A DNA stretch of 54,668 nt from Deltaproteobacteria bacterium (GCA_020056965.1 JAGVGT010000028.1:1-54668); one strand, 5' to 3'; shown: positions 25,410 to 38,816, counted from the first letter of the stretch. Numbers and translations are program-made. The notes: a model not told the origin generated them from the sequence alone.

Positions 25410-26192
25410 TTATCGACCGTTAGCTGTCCCGACGGTTGCTCTCCCTGCCCCTGTTCCCTCGGGGGTTGCGGAGGTGGCCGGAGCTGCCTTTTCCGTGACC
25501 GGCTGGGATGACGGTACGGCAGCGTTTGCGGCGGGCTGGTAGGGGGCCGCAGTCATTCCGGCCGCAGTTCCGGCTCCAGGTAGTACCTCCGGTAACGTAG
25601 TGGACAGCGAGACGGTTCCGGCAACTCCGGTTTGCTCGGTTATCCCGGCCGCTGGCGGTGGCTCGCCGGCTGGGCCGGGCAGGGGCTGGGGGTTGCCCTC
25701 CACCAGGGACTTGGCCAGTTCATTTTCCGGGGCCGCCTGATCGGGATGTTTTTGCCCCAACTTTAAAATCGCCCCCAGGGTATAGAAACCGAGCAGCAGG
25801 GCCAGCAGGATGGCGATGATCATTACCTTGGGGTTGGACCGGAAGCGATTGCGCGGATGGGCCATGGCCGCGGCGGTGTGAACCTCCCGGCGGTGAGGTT
25901 GCTCAACCGGGCGCTCCGGGTCGAGATTTTCCTTGTTGACGTAGAGCTTGACGGTCTCGTTGACGTCCAGGCCCAGATATTGGGCGTAAAGCTTGATGAA
26001 ACCCTTGGTGAACACCTCGGCCGGCATCTTGGTAAAGTTGTCGGCCTCCAGGTTGGCCAGGATGGTCGGGTTGATACAGGTAACCTGGGCGGCTTCCGGC
26101 AGGGTCTTACCCTGGTCGGTTCTGGCGTTACGGAAGCGGCTGCCGAGGGTCTCTTCGGGGCGTTCCTCTGGGGTGGCTTGGTTGTTGGGCAT
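25410..26192 (-). CDS. RodZ-like helix-turn-helix membrane protein
   Basis: 260 residues from ATG 26192; an ATG two codons earlier (26198) sits too close to the AGGA site. The cytoplasmic HTH_25 domain occupies about residues 16-90 (LGSRFRNARTDQGKTLPEAA and FTKGFIKLYAQYLGLDVNE). One membrane helix follows (about 123-143). The periplasmic part is low-complexity Pro/Ala/Thr (150-260) and lacks the DUF4115 beta domain of full RodZ. RodZ ties MreB to the membrane in rod-shaped cells, so a shape role is plausible but unproven for this shortened form. It follows surA and precedes recO. Confidence 0.82.
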   Translation of the reverse strand: MPNNQATPEERPEETLGSRFRNARTDQGKTLPEAAQVTCINPTILANLEADNFTKMPAEVFTKGFIKLYAQYLGLDVNETVKLYVNKENLDPERPVEQPHRREVHTAAAMAHPRNRFRSNPKVMIIAILLALLLGFYTLGAILKLGQKHPDQAAPENELAKSLVEGNPQPLPGPAGEPPPAAGITEQTGVAGTVSLSTTLPEVLPGAGTAAGMTAAPYQPAANAAVPSSQPVTEKAAPATSATPEGTGAGRATVGTANGR

Positions 26193-26259
26193 GGTCATGA
26201 TCCTGCCGGTGCGGCAGCCTATTGGCTTATTGGGGATAATTACCCGGTAATTCGAGGGG

Positions 26260-27246
26260 TTAGTTTAACTCTTTAATCATAGCCTGTTCTCGCAATTCTT
26301 TCATCCAGTTTTCCAGGCGGCTCTTCATTTCCTCCTGGAAAAGCCGGTCATGGATGGAACTGCTGACCAGCTCATAAGGCGGAAAGCGGAACTGGCCATC
26401 GGTGTTGATGGTCAAGACCTGGAAAAACTGGAAGCTTTCGGAGGCTTCCGCCACCCGGCTCACTTGCCCCGGGGTCAGATCGCTCAGGAGCTCACGCATG
26501 TCGGAGGCCATGTCGCTCAGGCTGATGGCGCCCAGGTCGCCGCCGTCCTTGGCCGAGGCCAGTTCCGAAAAGGAATGGGCCAGTTCCCGGAAATCCTGAC
26601 CGTCCTGGACCAGTTTTCTGATCCGTTCCGCCCGCAGTCGCGCCTCTTCCTTGGTGGCCGAGGCGGCTTCCTTGCCGGTCCAGCGGAAACCGATCTGCAG
26701 CAGGTGATAGCCAGCCGGCGGTTCTTCCTTGAGATAGACTTCCTGGTAGAACTTCTTGGCCCGTTCGTCACTGATGATGATTTTGGCGCGAATCTGGAAG
26801 TTGATCAGTTTAGAGCGACTGATCTGGTCACTCAGACGGACCCGGTACTCCGCCTCGGAAATCCCCTCGGCGGCTAGTTCCTGCAGGAGTTTTTCGCGGG
26901 ACAGTTTGTTGTCGGCGGCCATGCTGGTGATGGCCTCGTCAACCTCGGCAGGGGTGGTATCGAACTTGAGTTCCTTGGCCTTTTGGCTGATGAGCCGGTC
27001 GTCGATCATGTTTTTCAAGACCTTTTCCCTGACCTCGGCCCGTTTGGTCGCCAGTTCGGCGGCCGGCACATTTTTGCTGATCGCATTGAAGGCCCGCCGT
27101 CCCTCAGTGTCGAGCTCGGTCTGGGTGATCACCTCGTCGTTGACGATGGCGATGACCCGATCGACCGTTTCAGCCTTACAAAAAGCAGGGTGCAGGAGCA
27201 GCAGCGAAAGCAGTGCGGCCAACCGTAGAGATGGTAGACGGTTCAT
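26260..27246 (-). CDS. surA: SurA/PpiC-type periplasmic peptidyl-prolyl isomerase chaperone
   Basis: 328 residues. A signal peptide (about 1-25) is followed by the SurA N-terminal domain (VDRVIAIVNDEVITQTELD, about 28-165). One parvulin domain follows (about 175-290; HSFSELASAKDGGDLGAI), and then a C-terminal helix. E. coli SurA has two parvulin domains; this protein has one, like many deltaproteobacterial versions. It chaperones unfolded outer-membrane proteins to the Bam complex, and bamA lies two genes upstream in the same block. Confidence 0.88.
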   Translation of the reverse strand: MNRLPSLRLAALLSLLLLHPAFCKAETVDRVIAIVNDEVITQTELDTEGRRAFNAISKNVPAAELATKRAEVREKVLKNMIDDRLISQKAKELKFDTTPAEVDEAITSMAADNKLSREKLLQELAAEGISEAEYRVRLSDQISRSKLINFQIRAKIIISDERAKKFYQEVYLKEEPPAGYHLLQIGFRWTGKEAASATKEEARLRAERIRKLVQDGQDFRELAHSFSELASAKDGGDLGAISLSDMASDMRELLSDLTPGQVSRVAEASESFQFFQVLTINTDGQFRFPPYELVSSSIHDRLFQEEMKSRLENWMKELREQAMIKELN

Positions 27247-27479
27247 GTGGGGACGTTCTCCAGAGGGATAGAAATGATTGGGGCGCCGGGCAAAGCGGGC
27301 AAAGACTTCAGGTAGTTTTTGTCTGGAAACTGATTCTATCCTGTGCCAATAAGGACCACAGCATACAGAATCCAGGAGACAGATGTACAGAAAATACCCA
27401 GAGAGTAGAATTTGTTTTTCTGGGCTATTTGCTCCGGAATTCTGACGCCTGGTTTCAAATTTAATGTACCAGAGTAGAC

Positions 27480-31082
<3,603 letters not shown>

Positions 31083-31188
31083 TATTGAAGGCCGTAGACT
31101 GAAGGCTGAAAACCGAAGGTGAAAATGAACGAAGGCCGAAGGCCAATGGATTCTTGTCCTTCAGCCTTCAGCCGATCCGTTGCTTAAA
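31083..31188. repeat. GAAGGCTGAA-type intergenic repeats
   Basis: Repeated GACTGAAGGCTGAA (31097-31110) and GAACGAAGGCCGAAGGCC, with the inverted TTCAGCCTTCAGCC (31160-31173). The two arms could form a hairpin. Similar tracts occur at 35901-36004. It separates bamA from mfd. Confidence 0.7.
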
Positions 31189-33858
31189 TTAGAAATTTCC
31201 GCCGATGCTGAACTCCCAGTTGCTTATGTCCTCGTCGTCAACCGGGTTAAGGTTGCGGCCCCATTCCAGGCGCAGCGGGCCCATGGGAGAGAGCCAACGG
31301 ATTCCGGCCCCGGCTGCTTGCTTGATCTTGCTGAATTTCCAGGACTCGTCGGAACCGTAGACATTGCCGATATCGTAAAAGATGACGCCTAAAACGCCTT
31401 GCTCCTTGACGATGGGGATGGTGTATTCGATGTTGCTGTACCACATCTTGTCGCCGCCAACCCGGTTGCCGGTGGCCGGATCGATGGGGCTGATCTTGCC
31501 GTTGTCGAAGCCGCGGATGGTGTTGATCCCGCCCAGGTAGAATTTTTCAAAGACCGGCAAATGACCCTGGCTGTTGCCGTAAATCTGGCCAATGGAGAAG
31601 AGGGGGTGAAAGGTGGTGGACTTGGTGACCGGGATGAACCAGCTGGTCGAGCCCTCTATCTTGGTGAAGCTGTTGTCGCCACCCAGTGGGCCGCCGGCGT
31701 ACTTGACCGTCAGGCTGTGCAGAGAGCCGGTGTGGGCGGCATATTGCCGGTCGCGGGTATCGCGGGAGAGACCGGTCTTGACGGCGCTGGTGATGTGATA
31801 GTCCATGGAATCGATGATTTCATGGGAGGCGGTGAGCAGGTTGACATCATCCAGGGTGGTGTTGTCATAGCCGTAACTCAAATTGTACATCCACTTATCC
31901 CAGATCGGATAGCCGATTCGCGCCGCCCCACCGCTGGAGTTCTTCGTGTAGTCGTCATATTCGCGTTTCCAGCGATAGACGTTGAAGCCGACCAGCAGCT
32001 TGGAGTCGAAGAGGTGCGGTTCGGTGAAGTCGATGTTGAACTGGTTTGAACTCCCGCTGACGTTGGCCTGCAGGGCCAAGCGCTGGCCCCGGCCGAAGAG
32101 GTTGTTCTCGCTGATCTCACCCATGAAGGTCAGGTGATCAACCGAGCTGTAACCGGCGCCGATGCTGAATTTGCCGGTGGGTTTTTCCTTGACCTCGACG
32201 TTGATGTCAAGCAGGCTATCGTCGACGGTGGGCTCCGGCGAGATGTTGACATCTTCGAAAAAATCCAGCCTCTGCAGGTGCTGGTGGCTGGTTTTCAACT
32301 GGCTGGCGTTGAAGATGCCGTTCTCGTCCAGTTCGATCTCCCGCCGGACCACCTTGTCGCGGGTACGGGTGTTGCCCTTGATGTTGATCCGGTTGATGTG
32401 GATCAGCTTGCCCTGATCGATCTGCAGGGTAAGATTGACCTGTTTCTTGACCGGATCCTTGTCGAGTTGCGGGTTAATCTCGGCGAAGGCATAGCCCTTA
32501 TCGGCGTAATGGTCGGTGATGCGCATGATGTCCTCGCGCAGCACCTTGCGGCTGAAGAACTCCTCCTTGCCCACCTCTACTTTGGCCAGCAGGGTGGCCT
32601 TGTCGTCGATCAGGTCGCCGGTCAGATCGATGGTTCCGCACTTGTAGCGCTCACCTTCCTCGATATTGAAATAGACGTAAAACCACTCCCCCTTCTGGAC
32701 CACCTCCGGGTCGCCGACCTTGGCATCCACGAAGCCGCTGTTGTGGTAGTGGGCGGTCAGCCGGGCTGCGTCCTCCTCAAGCTTTTTCTTGTTGAGCAGG
32801 CCCGCATCGGTGATGAAGGAGAACCAGCCCTTTTCAGAGGTAGTGATGATGTCGGCAAGCTTACCGGCGGAAAAGGCACTGTTGCCGACAAAATTAATTT
32901 CCCGGATGAAGACCTTTTCGCCCTCGCTGATGGTGAAGGTCAAATCCATTCGGCCGTGACCGCCATCCTTGCGGTCGGTATCGACTTGGCAGCCGTAGTA
33001 GCCATCATCCCGGTACAGGTTGCGGATGTTGGTGATCGAAGCGCGGATGTCGGCATCGTTGATGATCGAGTTGGCCTTGACCTTGATGACGGCCCGGATG
33101 TCCTCCTCCTTCTTGGCTTTGAAGCCGACGATATTGATCTTGCTGATCACCGCCTTTTCCACCACTCGGAAGGTCACCTCCCAGCCCAGCGGGGTCTCCT
33201 TGGTGTCGATCTGGATGTCGTTGAAATAGCCCATCCGGAAGATTTCCTTGAGATCGACGCGTAGAGCAGCCAGATTGTATGGGGCGCCGACCTTGGTGGT
33301 GATGCGCTGGCGGATGGCGCCGGTGTCGATCCGGGTATTGCCGGCCACGGTGATGGCGGCGATGTTCAGGCGGCGATTGACGAAGGTCCCGACCTGGTCG
33401 GTCAGCTCGCTGATGGCGGCGGCTAGGCCTTCTTCACTGTCAATCTCCTTAAACAGCGTCTGGCTGGCCGCCGGGTCGGAGAGCTGGCGGATGTTGAGGT
33501 CCAGGCTCAGGCGCTGGTCCAGCCTGGTGAGGCTGCCGGTCACCAGATAGTCGTTGTAGCCTTTGGGCAACAACGGTCGAAGCGTCGCGATTCCGGGCGG
33601 CCAATCCTGGTCGCGATAACTCCCGGCGGCGGCAGCCCGAGTGAGCATGGTATAGCCTTTGGCACTTGTCGCCCCGGCGAGAAGCCGGTCGGCGGCAGTG
33701 GTCAATTCTGCCGAGTCGCCGACCGCGTTAATCTTCAGAGGCAGGAAGATGGCGCGGTTGCCGATCGTCTCAGCGGCCAGGCCTGGCGAGACCGCCAATG
33801 CGACGAGGGTAACGAGTCCAAGAAACAGGGGCAGCAATTTGGCGGCGGATTTTTTCAT
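31189..33858 (-). CDS. bamA: Outer-membrane protein assembly factor BamA with extra N-terminal domain
   Basis: 889 residues. After a signal peptide (1-29) comes an additional domain (about 31-160) not present in E. coli BamA. Its strand-helix pattern (AIFLPLKINAV ... DYLVTGSLTRLDQRLSLDL) resembles the TolB N-terminal domain. Five POTRA domains follow from about residue 165 (ITVAGNTRIDTGAIRQRI) to 540, then a 16-strand barrel with the conserved GGINTIRGFDNG and a C-terminal strand ending in Phe. It inserts beta-barrel proteins into the outer membrane. It is co-directional with lolD, 7 bp downstream of that gene. Confidence 0.95.
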   Translation of the reverse strand: MKKSAAKLLPLFLGLVTLVALAVSPGLAAETIGNRAIFLPLKINAVGDSAELTTAADRLLAGATSAKGYTMLTRAAAAGSYRDQDWPPGIATLRPLLPKGYNDYLVTGSLTRLDQRLSLDLNIRQLSDPAASQTLFKEIDSEEGLAAAISELTDQVGTFVNRRLNIAAITVAGNTRIDTGAIRQRITTKVGAPYNLAALRVDLKEIFRMGYFNDIQIDTKETPLGWEVTFRVVEKAVISKINIVGFKAKKEEDIRAVIKVKANSIINDADIRASITNIRNLYRDDGYYGCQVDTDRKDGGHGRMDLTFTISEGEKVFIREINFVGNSAFSAGKLADIITTSEKGWFSFITDAGLLNKKKLEEDAARLTAHYHNSGFVDAKVGDPEVVQKGEWFYVYFNIEEGERYKCGTIDLTGDLIDDKATLLAKVEVGKEEFFSRKVLREDIMRITDHYADKGYAFAEINPQLDKDPVKKQVNLTLQIDQGKLIHINRINIKGNTRTRDKVVRREIELDENGIFNASQLKTSHQHLQRLDFFEDVNISPEPTVDDSLLDINVEVKEKPTGKFSIGAGYSSVDHLTFMGEISENNLFGRGQRLALQANVSGSSNQFNIDFTEPHLFDSKLLVGFNVYRWKREYDDYTKNSSGGAARIGYPIWDKWMYNLSYGYDNTTLDDVNLLTASHEIIDSMDYHITSAVKTGLSRDTRDRQYAAHTGSLHSLTVKYAGGPLGGDNSFTKIEGSTSWFIPVTKSTTFHPLFSIGQIYGNSQGHLPVFEKFYLGGINTIRGFDNGKISPIDPATGNRVGGDKMWYSNIEYTIPIVKEQGVLGVIFYDIGNVYGSDESWKFSKIKQAAGAGIRWLSPMGPLRLEWGRNLNPVDDEDISNWEFSIGGNF

Positions 33859-33865
33859 GGGTTTC

Positions 33866-34624
33866 TTATTTTTGGCCGGGGCCGAGCGGCTCCGGACCGG
33901 CGGGTTCCGCCAGGGTTGAGGCCTCGATTTCCCGCAGTACCCCGTCCCGGAGGATGAGGCAGCGGTCCATCTGGACGGCCAGTTCGTAATTGTGGGTTAC
34001 CATTACCGTGGCCAGACCGAGATCGCGGTTCATCTCCCGGATCAGCGCGAAGACGCTGGCCCCGGTGACCGGATCCAAGTTGCCGGTTGGTTCGTCGGCC
34101 AGGAGCAGAGGCGGCGCCATGACCATGGCTCGGGCAATGGCCACCCGCTGTTGCTCGCCGCCGGACAGCTCGCCAATCTTGTGGTCGATCCGTTCGGCCA
34201 ATTCCACCCGGGTGAGCAGCTGCATGGCCCGCGCCCGCACTTCTTTCAAGGGCTGGCCACCGATGAAACCCGGCATCATCACATTTTCCAGGGCGGTGAA
34301 TTCCGGCAAAAGATGATGGAACTGGAAGACGAAACCCACAGTACGGTTGCGAAACTGGGAGCGCTCCAGGTCGTTCTTGGTGGCCAGTTCCTCGCCATTA
34401 TAACGGATCGAGCCGGAGTCGGCCCGGTCGAGTCCGCCGAGGATCTGGAGCAGCGAAGTCTTGCCGGTGCCGGATTTGCCGACAATGGCGGTCATCTCGC
34501 CGCGTCGCACCTCAAGATCGATGCCGCGCAGGACTTCCAACCTGCGGGCGCCCTGGACGAAGGTCTTGCTGATCCTGCTGGCCACCAGATGCAGGTCGGC
34601 CTTGGCTGTTGCCGTCGCGCTCAT
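33866..34624 (-). CDS. lolD: Lipoprotein-releasing ABC transporter ATPase LolD
   Basis: 252 residues from ATG 34624; AAGGAG nine bases upstream overlaps the lolC stop. An ATG at 34645 is open but lies within the lolC end. Walker A is [11 protein letters not shown], the Q-loop is [15 protein letters not shown], the signature is [15 protein letters not shown] and Walker B is [13 protein letters not shown]; the H-loop VTHNYELA is present. LolD powers extraction of outer-membrane lipoproteins from the inner membrane with LolC/E. The coupled lolC and the following bamA support the call. Confidence 0.93.
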   Translation of the reverse strand: MSATATAKADLHLVASRISKTFVQGARRLEVLRGIDLEVRRGEMTAIVGKSGTGKTSLLQILGGLDRADSGSIRYNGEELATKNDLERSQFRNRTVGFVFQFHHLLPEFTALENVMMPGFIGGQPLKEVRARAMQLLTRVELAERIDHKIGELSGGEQQRVAIARAMVMAPPLLLADEPTGNLDPVTGASVFALIREMNRDLGLATVMVTHNYELAVQMDRCLILRDGVLREIEASTLAEPAGPEPLGPGQK

Positions 34625-34637
34625 TGGCCCGGTCTCC

Positions 34638-35876
34638 TTATTCATAGCGCAAGGCCTCGGCCGGTTCGACCCGGGAGGCCTGCCAGGAGGGATAAAGGGT
34701 GGCTAAAAAGGTGATCAGCACCGCCGAGAGCGCAATCAGAGTGATATCCCAGGGCAGGATCTTGACCGGCAGGGTACTCATGGGATAGACGTCGGGTAAT
34801 TTGATGAATTGGTAGCGGCTCAAAAGCTCGCAGAGGCCCAGTGCCCCGAGCACGCCGAGGATGGTGCCGGTCACCCCGATCACCAGCCCCTCGTAGATGA
34901 AGATGCGCATGATCTTGGCGGAGGTGGCGCCCATGGCCTTAAGAATCGCGATGTCGCGGGACTTCTCCATGACCACCATGATCAAGGTGGAGACGATGTT
35001 GAAGGCGGCGACCAGAACAATCAAGGCCACGATGATCGAGAGGGCGGTCTTCTCCAGGCTGAGGGCGGAAAAGAGGTTTTTGTTCAGACGAATCCAATCC
35101 TTGGCAATATAGCTGCTGCCCAACTCGTTCTCGATCTGGCGGGAGATGCGGTCGGCCGCGTAGATGTCGTCCAGGCGGATCTCGATGCCGTGGACGCCCT
35201 CGCTCAAATTCAGGAAGTCGCGGGCCGTGTCCAGAGACACGTAAATCAGGCTGGAATCGTACTCGTACATGCCGGTTTCGAAGATACCCACCAGTCGGCA
35301 GGCCTTGAGCCGGGGAATGATCCCCATCGGGGTGAGTGGGCCGGACGGCGAAATCAGCTTGACCCGATCGCCGACCGCGATATTCAGCTGACGGGCAAGA
35401 TCGCGGCCGACGATAATCCCGGGCACCGGCCGACTATCCGATTTGCTAATGGTGTTCTTGAGGTCGGCCAGCGAGCCCTGGACCAGGTGTTTTTCCAGCG
35501 AAGTCACGGTGGAGGCGGTGTCCGGATCGATACCCCGGAGAACCGCCCCGGTGCCACCCTCGCCGCCGGTGATCAGGGCCTGGGTATAGATGTAAGGGGT
35601 AGCGCCGACTACGCCGGGGATGGCCAGGATTTTATCACGAATCCGCGCCGGCTCGGTGATTTCCCCGCCGAACTTCTGAATGACGATGTGGGAGTTGACC
35701 CCGAGGATCTTGGCGCGGAACTCGTCGGTGAAACCGGTCATCACGGCCAACACCACGATCAGGGCCATGACCCCCACTGCCACCCCGACCACCGAGATGA
35801 TAGTGATCAGGGATATGAAACTCTGCTTGCGCTTGGCTTTGAGGTAGCGCAGGCAGATGAACCATTCAAATGACAA
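34638..35876 (-). CDS. lolC: Lipoprotein-releasing system permease LolC/LolE
   Basis: 412 residues. FtsX/MacB-type fold: one N-terminal membrane helix (about 18-48), a large periplasmic domain (50-265), then three C-terminal helices (about 275-300, 320-345, 375-400) ending LYPSWQASRVEPAEALRYE, typical of LolC/E. Only one permease gene exists here, so a homodimeric LolCD type is likely, as known outside gammaproteobacteria. The start appears to be TTG at 35876, with AAGGAG eight bases upstream. It is followed by lolD. Confidence 0.93.
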   Translation of the reverse strand: MSFEWFICLRYLKAKRKQSFISLITIISVVGVAVGVMALIVVLAVMTGFTDEFRAKILGVNSHIVIQKFGGEITEPARIRDKILAIPGVVGATPYIYTQALITGGEGGTGAVLRGIDPDTASTVTSLEKHLVQGSLADLKNTISKSDSRPVPGIIVGRDLARQLNIAVGDRVKLISPSGPLTPMGIIPRLKACRLVGIFETGMYEYDSSLIYVSLDTARDFLNLSEGVHGIEIRLDDIYAADRISRQIENELGSSYIAKDWIRLNKNLFSALSLEKTALSIIVALIVLVAAFNIVSTLIMVVMEKSRDIAILKAMGATSAKIMRIFIYEGLVIGVTGTILGVLGALGLCELLSRYQFIKLPDVYPMSTLPVKILPWDITLIALSAVLITFLATLYPSWQASRVEPAEALRYE

Positions 35877-35900
35877 GAGGGAACTCCTTTATAAAACTGG

Positions 35901-36004
35901 CTTAAGGCTGAAGTCCGAAGGCTGAAGGCAGGGCATCCAACCACTCGTGTTCGCGACGCCCCGGTTTTTACTTCGGCTGTCAGTCTTCAGCCTTCAGTCT
36001 TTTA
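35901..36004. repeat. GAAGGCTGAA-type intergenic repeats, second tract
   Basis: AAGGCTGAAGTCCGAAGGCT with GAAGGC on one side and CAGTCTTCAGCCTTCAGTCT on the other form an imperfect inverted repeat between lysS and lolC. It is the same kind of sequence as 31083-31188. Confidence 0.7.
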
Positions 36005-37489
36005 TTATTTCTCCGCCCGCAAATGCGGGAAGAGGATGACGTCGCGGATCGAGGCGGAGTCGGTCAGCAGCATGACCAGCCGGTCGATGCCGATACCCTG
36101 GCCGGCGGCCGGCGGCATCCCGTGTTCCAGGGCGCGGACGAAATCCTCGTCCATGACCGGAAAGACTTCCTCGTCCTTACCTCGCTCGGCGATCTGCTTC
36201 TCCAGCCGGGCCTTTTGGTCAATGGGGTCGTTAAGCTCGCTGAAGGCGTTGGCGATCTCCCGGCCGGTGATGAACAGCTCGAAACGGTCGGTGACCTCCG
36301 GGTTCTGCTCGTTGCGGCGGGCTAGGGGCGAAACCTCGGTGGGGTAAGCGGTGATGAAGGTCGGGTTGAGCAATTTCTCTTCGACCAGCAGTTCGAACAG
36401 TTCGGTCTTGGCCTTGCCGACTCCGGCCTGGGGCGACAGTTCGATGCCCTTCTCCTTAACAAGGGTCATGAGTTGGGCCGGGTCGCTCAGTATCTCCGGG
36501 GCGATCCCGGCCACTTTGACCAAGGCCTCGTCCATGGTGTAGCGCTGCCATGGCGGTGAGAGGTCGACTTCCTGGCCCTGGTAGTTAACGACCATGGAAC
36601 CGGTGACCTCGGCGGCGATCCAGGAAATCATCTCCTCTGTGAGGTCCATCAGGTCTTCGTAGGTGGCGAAGGCCTGGTAGAATTCGAGCATGGTGAATTC
36701 CGGGTTGTGCCGGGTGGAGAGGCCCTCGTTGCGGAAGTTGCGGTTTATTTCGAAGACTTTTTCGAAACCGCCGACCAGCAGTCTTTTTAAGTATAGCTCC
36801 GGGGCGATCCGCAGGTAGAGGTCCATCCCTAAGGCGTTGTGGTGGGTCTTGAAAGGCCGGGCGGTGGCGCCGCCGGCGATGGGCTGCATCATCGGGGTTT
36901 CCACCTCCATGAAGCCGCGGTTGACCAAAAAATCGCGAATCAGCCGGATTATTTCCACCCGCTTGCGGAAAGTGTCGCGCACCTCGGGATTAACGATCAG
37001 ATCCAGGTAGCGCTGGCGGTAGCGGGTCTCGACGTCGGTCAACCCGTGGAATTTTTCGGGCAGGGGCCGCAGAGACTTGGTCACCGTCTTGAGGCTCTCG
37101 GTGTGCAGGGTCAGTTCGCCGGTCTTGGTGCGGAAGAGGCCGCCGCTGAAGCCGGCAATGTCGCCGAGGTCGAGCTTTTTGAAGATCTCGTAGGCGGCCT
37201 CGCCCACCGCGTCGCGTTTGATGTAGATCTGCAGACGCCCGGACTCGTCCTGAATCTGCAGGAAGGAGGCCTTGCCCATCTTGCGCAGGAACATGATCCG
37301 GCCGGCTACCGTGTACTTGCGGCCCTGGTCTGGCTCGGTTTCGTCGGTTATCTCGCTGCCGGCCGCCACCAGATCCTTGATGGCATGGGTCGGTTTGAAA
37401 TCGTTGCAGTAGAGATTAACCCCCATTTCCGCTAGTTCGGCGGCCTTCTGGCGGCGCTGTTGCAGGACCTGATTCAGTTCTTCACTCAT
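36005..37489 (-). CDS. lysS: Lysyl-tRNA synthetase, class II
   Basis: 494 residues from ATG 37489, which fits the standard opening MSEELNQVLQQRRQKAAEL. A frame 34 codons longer is open but lacks homologous sequence. An N-terminal OB-fold anticodon-binding domain (about 60-150; VAGRIMFLRKMGKASFLQIQ) precedes the class II core. Motif 2 is FRNEGLSTRHNPEFTMLEFY and motif 3 is GIGIDRLVMLLTDS. It charges tRNA-Lys. It is first in the block that continues with lolC and lolD. Confidence 0.95.
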   Translation of the reverse strand: MSEELNQVLQQRRQKAAELAEMGVNLYCNDFKPTHAIKDLVAAGSEITDETEPDQGRKYTVAGRIMFLRKMGKASFLQIQDESGRLQIYIKRDAVGEAAYEIFKKLDLGDIAGFSGGLFRTKTGELTLHTESLKTVTKSLRPLPEKFHGLTDVETRYRQRYLDLIVNPEVRDTFRKRVEIIRLIRDFLVNRGFMEVETPMMQPIAGGATARPFKTHHNALGMDLYLRIAPELYLKRLLVGGFEKVFEINRNFRNEGLSTRHNPEFTMLEFYQAFATYEDLMDLTEEMISWIAAEVTGSMVVNYQGQEVDLSPPWQRYTMDEALVKVAGIAPEILSDPAQLMTLVKEKGIELSPQAGVGKAKTELFELLVEEKLLNPTFITAYPTEVSPLARRNEQNPEVTDRFELFITGREIANAFSELNDPIDQKARLEKQIAERGKDEEVFPVMDEDFVRALEHGMPPAAGQGIGIDRLVMLLTDSASIRDVILFPHLRAEK

Positions 37490-37673
37490 GGTTAATTCCG
37501 TAATGTAGCGTAGGGTTAAGCCGTTATGTAACAGATCCGTCACTTTAACTGGAGGTGATCGGCATAATGGGCCGTAATAAAATGGTGACAACTTTAGGGT
37601 TGTTTAATGAAGCGATCGGCAAAGGGGTCGCAAAAAATAACCACGGATGTATTTGGTTGTTTCGTAACAGCCC

Positions 37674-38768
37674 CTAAACAGAGAGATAACGGGACCGCAG
37701 GGTGGCGGCAACCTCGCCGGTCATCCGCAGGACCTTTTCAGCCAGATCGAGGGGCAGTGAACCGGTGCCGCAACTGGGAGTGATCATGGTCTGGCCCAGC
37801 AGGGCCGGGAGTGTCCAGCGCGCACTGACCAGTTGCGCGGCCTGGGCCTCCCAGCGGGCCACCAGGGAATCGGTGGATTCGGCCTCAACCAGTTCGCTTT
37901 TGCCGGTGGGTACCAGTCCCCAGGCGATGATTCCACCCCGGTCGAGGAAGGTGTGGATCAAATCCCGGCAGGTGACGAAGCGGTCGAAGAACTCGTAGGC
38001 GTCGAAGCTGATGATGTCCAGGTTGCCGGTCAACAGCATCTCCCACTCGGTGTTGGCGCAGACGTGCACCCCGGCCAAGGCCCCGGCCCCGTGGATCGCC
38101 TGTACCGCCTGATCGATGTCCTGGGCGATGTCGGAGCTGGCGATGCTGATGAACGACGAAGAGCCCAAGCCGGCCAGGGCCGGTTCGTCAATGAAGATCA
38201 GCACCGGCAGTCCGGTTTCCCGCAGGAAGCGGGCCTGCCAGGCGCATTTCATGGCCACGCCCTGGACCACCATCTCCCGTAGGGTGGGGTTGTAGTAACT
38301 TAACCGCTGGTCCTGGTCCTGTAGTCCGGTGAGCAGGGTAAAGGGGCCGGTTACCTGCCCCTTGAGGGCCACGGGCGCCAGTTCGGCGGACATTTCTTTT
38401 AATAAGTAAAGCCCGGCGGCCCGCTCACGGCTGATCGCGAAGCGGGAATTCATCAGAGCCGCCGGGTCCTCGCTGACTGCCAAAAAATCCTCGAAGAAGG
38501 GCAGGAGGCGGTCATCGAAGTCGCCGCTGGTGTCGAAGTAGGTGCGCTCGCCTTCGTGCAATCCGACAAAGCCTTCGCAGAATTGGACCAGCATGCCTTC
38601 TTTGGGATTGCCCGGCAACTGTGGCCAGAGGGGGATGTCCGGGATATGGCGACGAACCAGCTCCAAGCCCTGGCGATGGTTGGCAACCGGCAGGCTACCA
38701 ATCAGGGTGGCACGTCCATCGGGGCGAAAGGGAATTGGCGTGGAATATCTAGCGAGATCAGAGGTCAT
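37674..38768 (-). CDS. MetE-like (cobalamin-independent methionine synthase C-terminal) protein
   Basis: 364 residues, a single UROD/MetE-type barrel without the N-terminal half of full MetE. The zinc ligands of MetE are represented by H235 and C237 (GVHVCANTEW) and by C333 (TPSCGTGSL). The position equivalent to the Glu ligand appears as DIISFDAYEF and is uncertain. VTGPFTLLTGL and LIFIDEPALAGLGS are typical of the family. Such short core proteins can make methionine from a protein-bound or small methyl donor in anaerobes. The substrate here is unknown. It has its own promoter (38817-38845). Confidence 0.82.
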   Translation of the reverse strand: MTSDLARYSTPIPFRPDGRATLIGSLPVANHRQGLELVRRHIPDIPLWPQLPGNPKEGMLVQFCEGFVGLHEGERTYFDTSGDFDDRLLPFFEDFLAVSEDPAALMNSRFAISRERAAGLYLLKEMSAELAPVALKGQVTGPFTLLTGLQDQDQRLSYYNPTLREMVVQGVAMKCAWQARFLRETGLPVLIFIDEPALAGLGSSSFISIASSDIAQDIDQAVQAIHGAGALAGVHVCANTEWEMLLTGNLDIISFDAYEFFDRFVTCRDLIHTFLDRGGIIAWGLVPTGKSELVEAESTDSLVARWEAQAAQLVSARWTLPALLGQTMITPSCGTGSLPLDLAEKVLRMTGEVAATLRSRYLSV

Positions 38769-38816
38769 TTTTTTCCTGTAAAAAACTTTAGGGACTATGC
38801 ATTATCGGAATCGATT

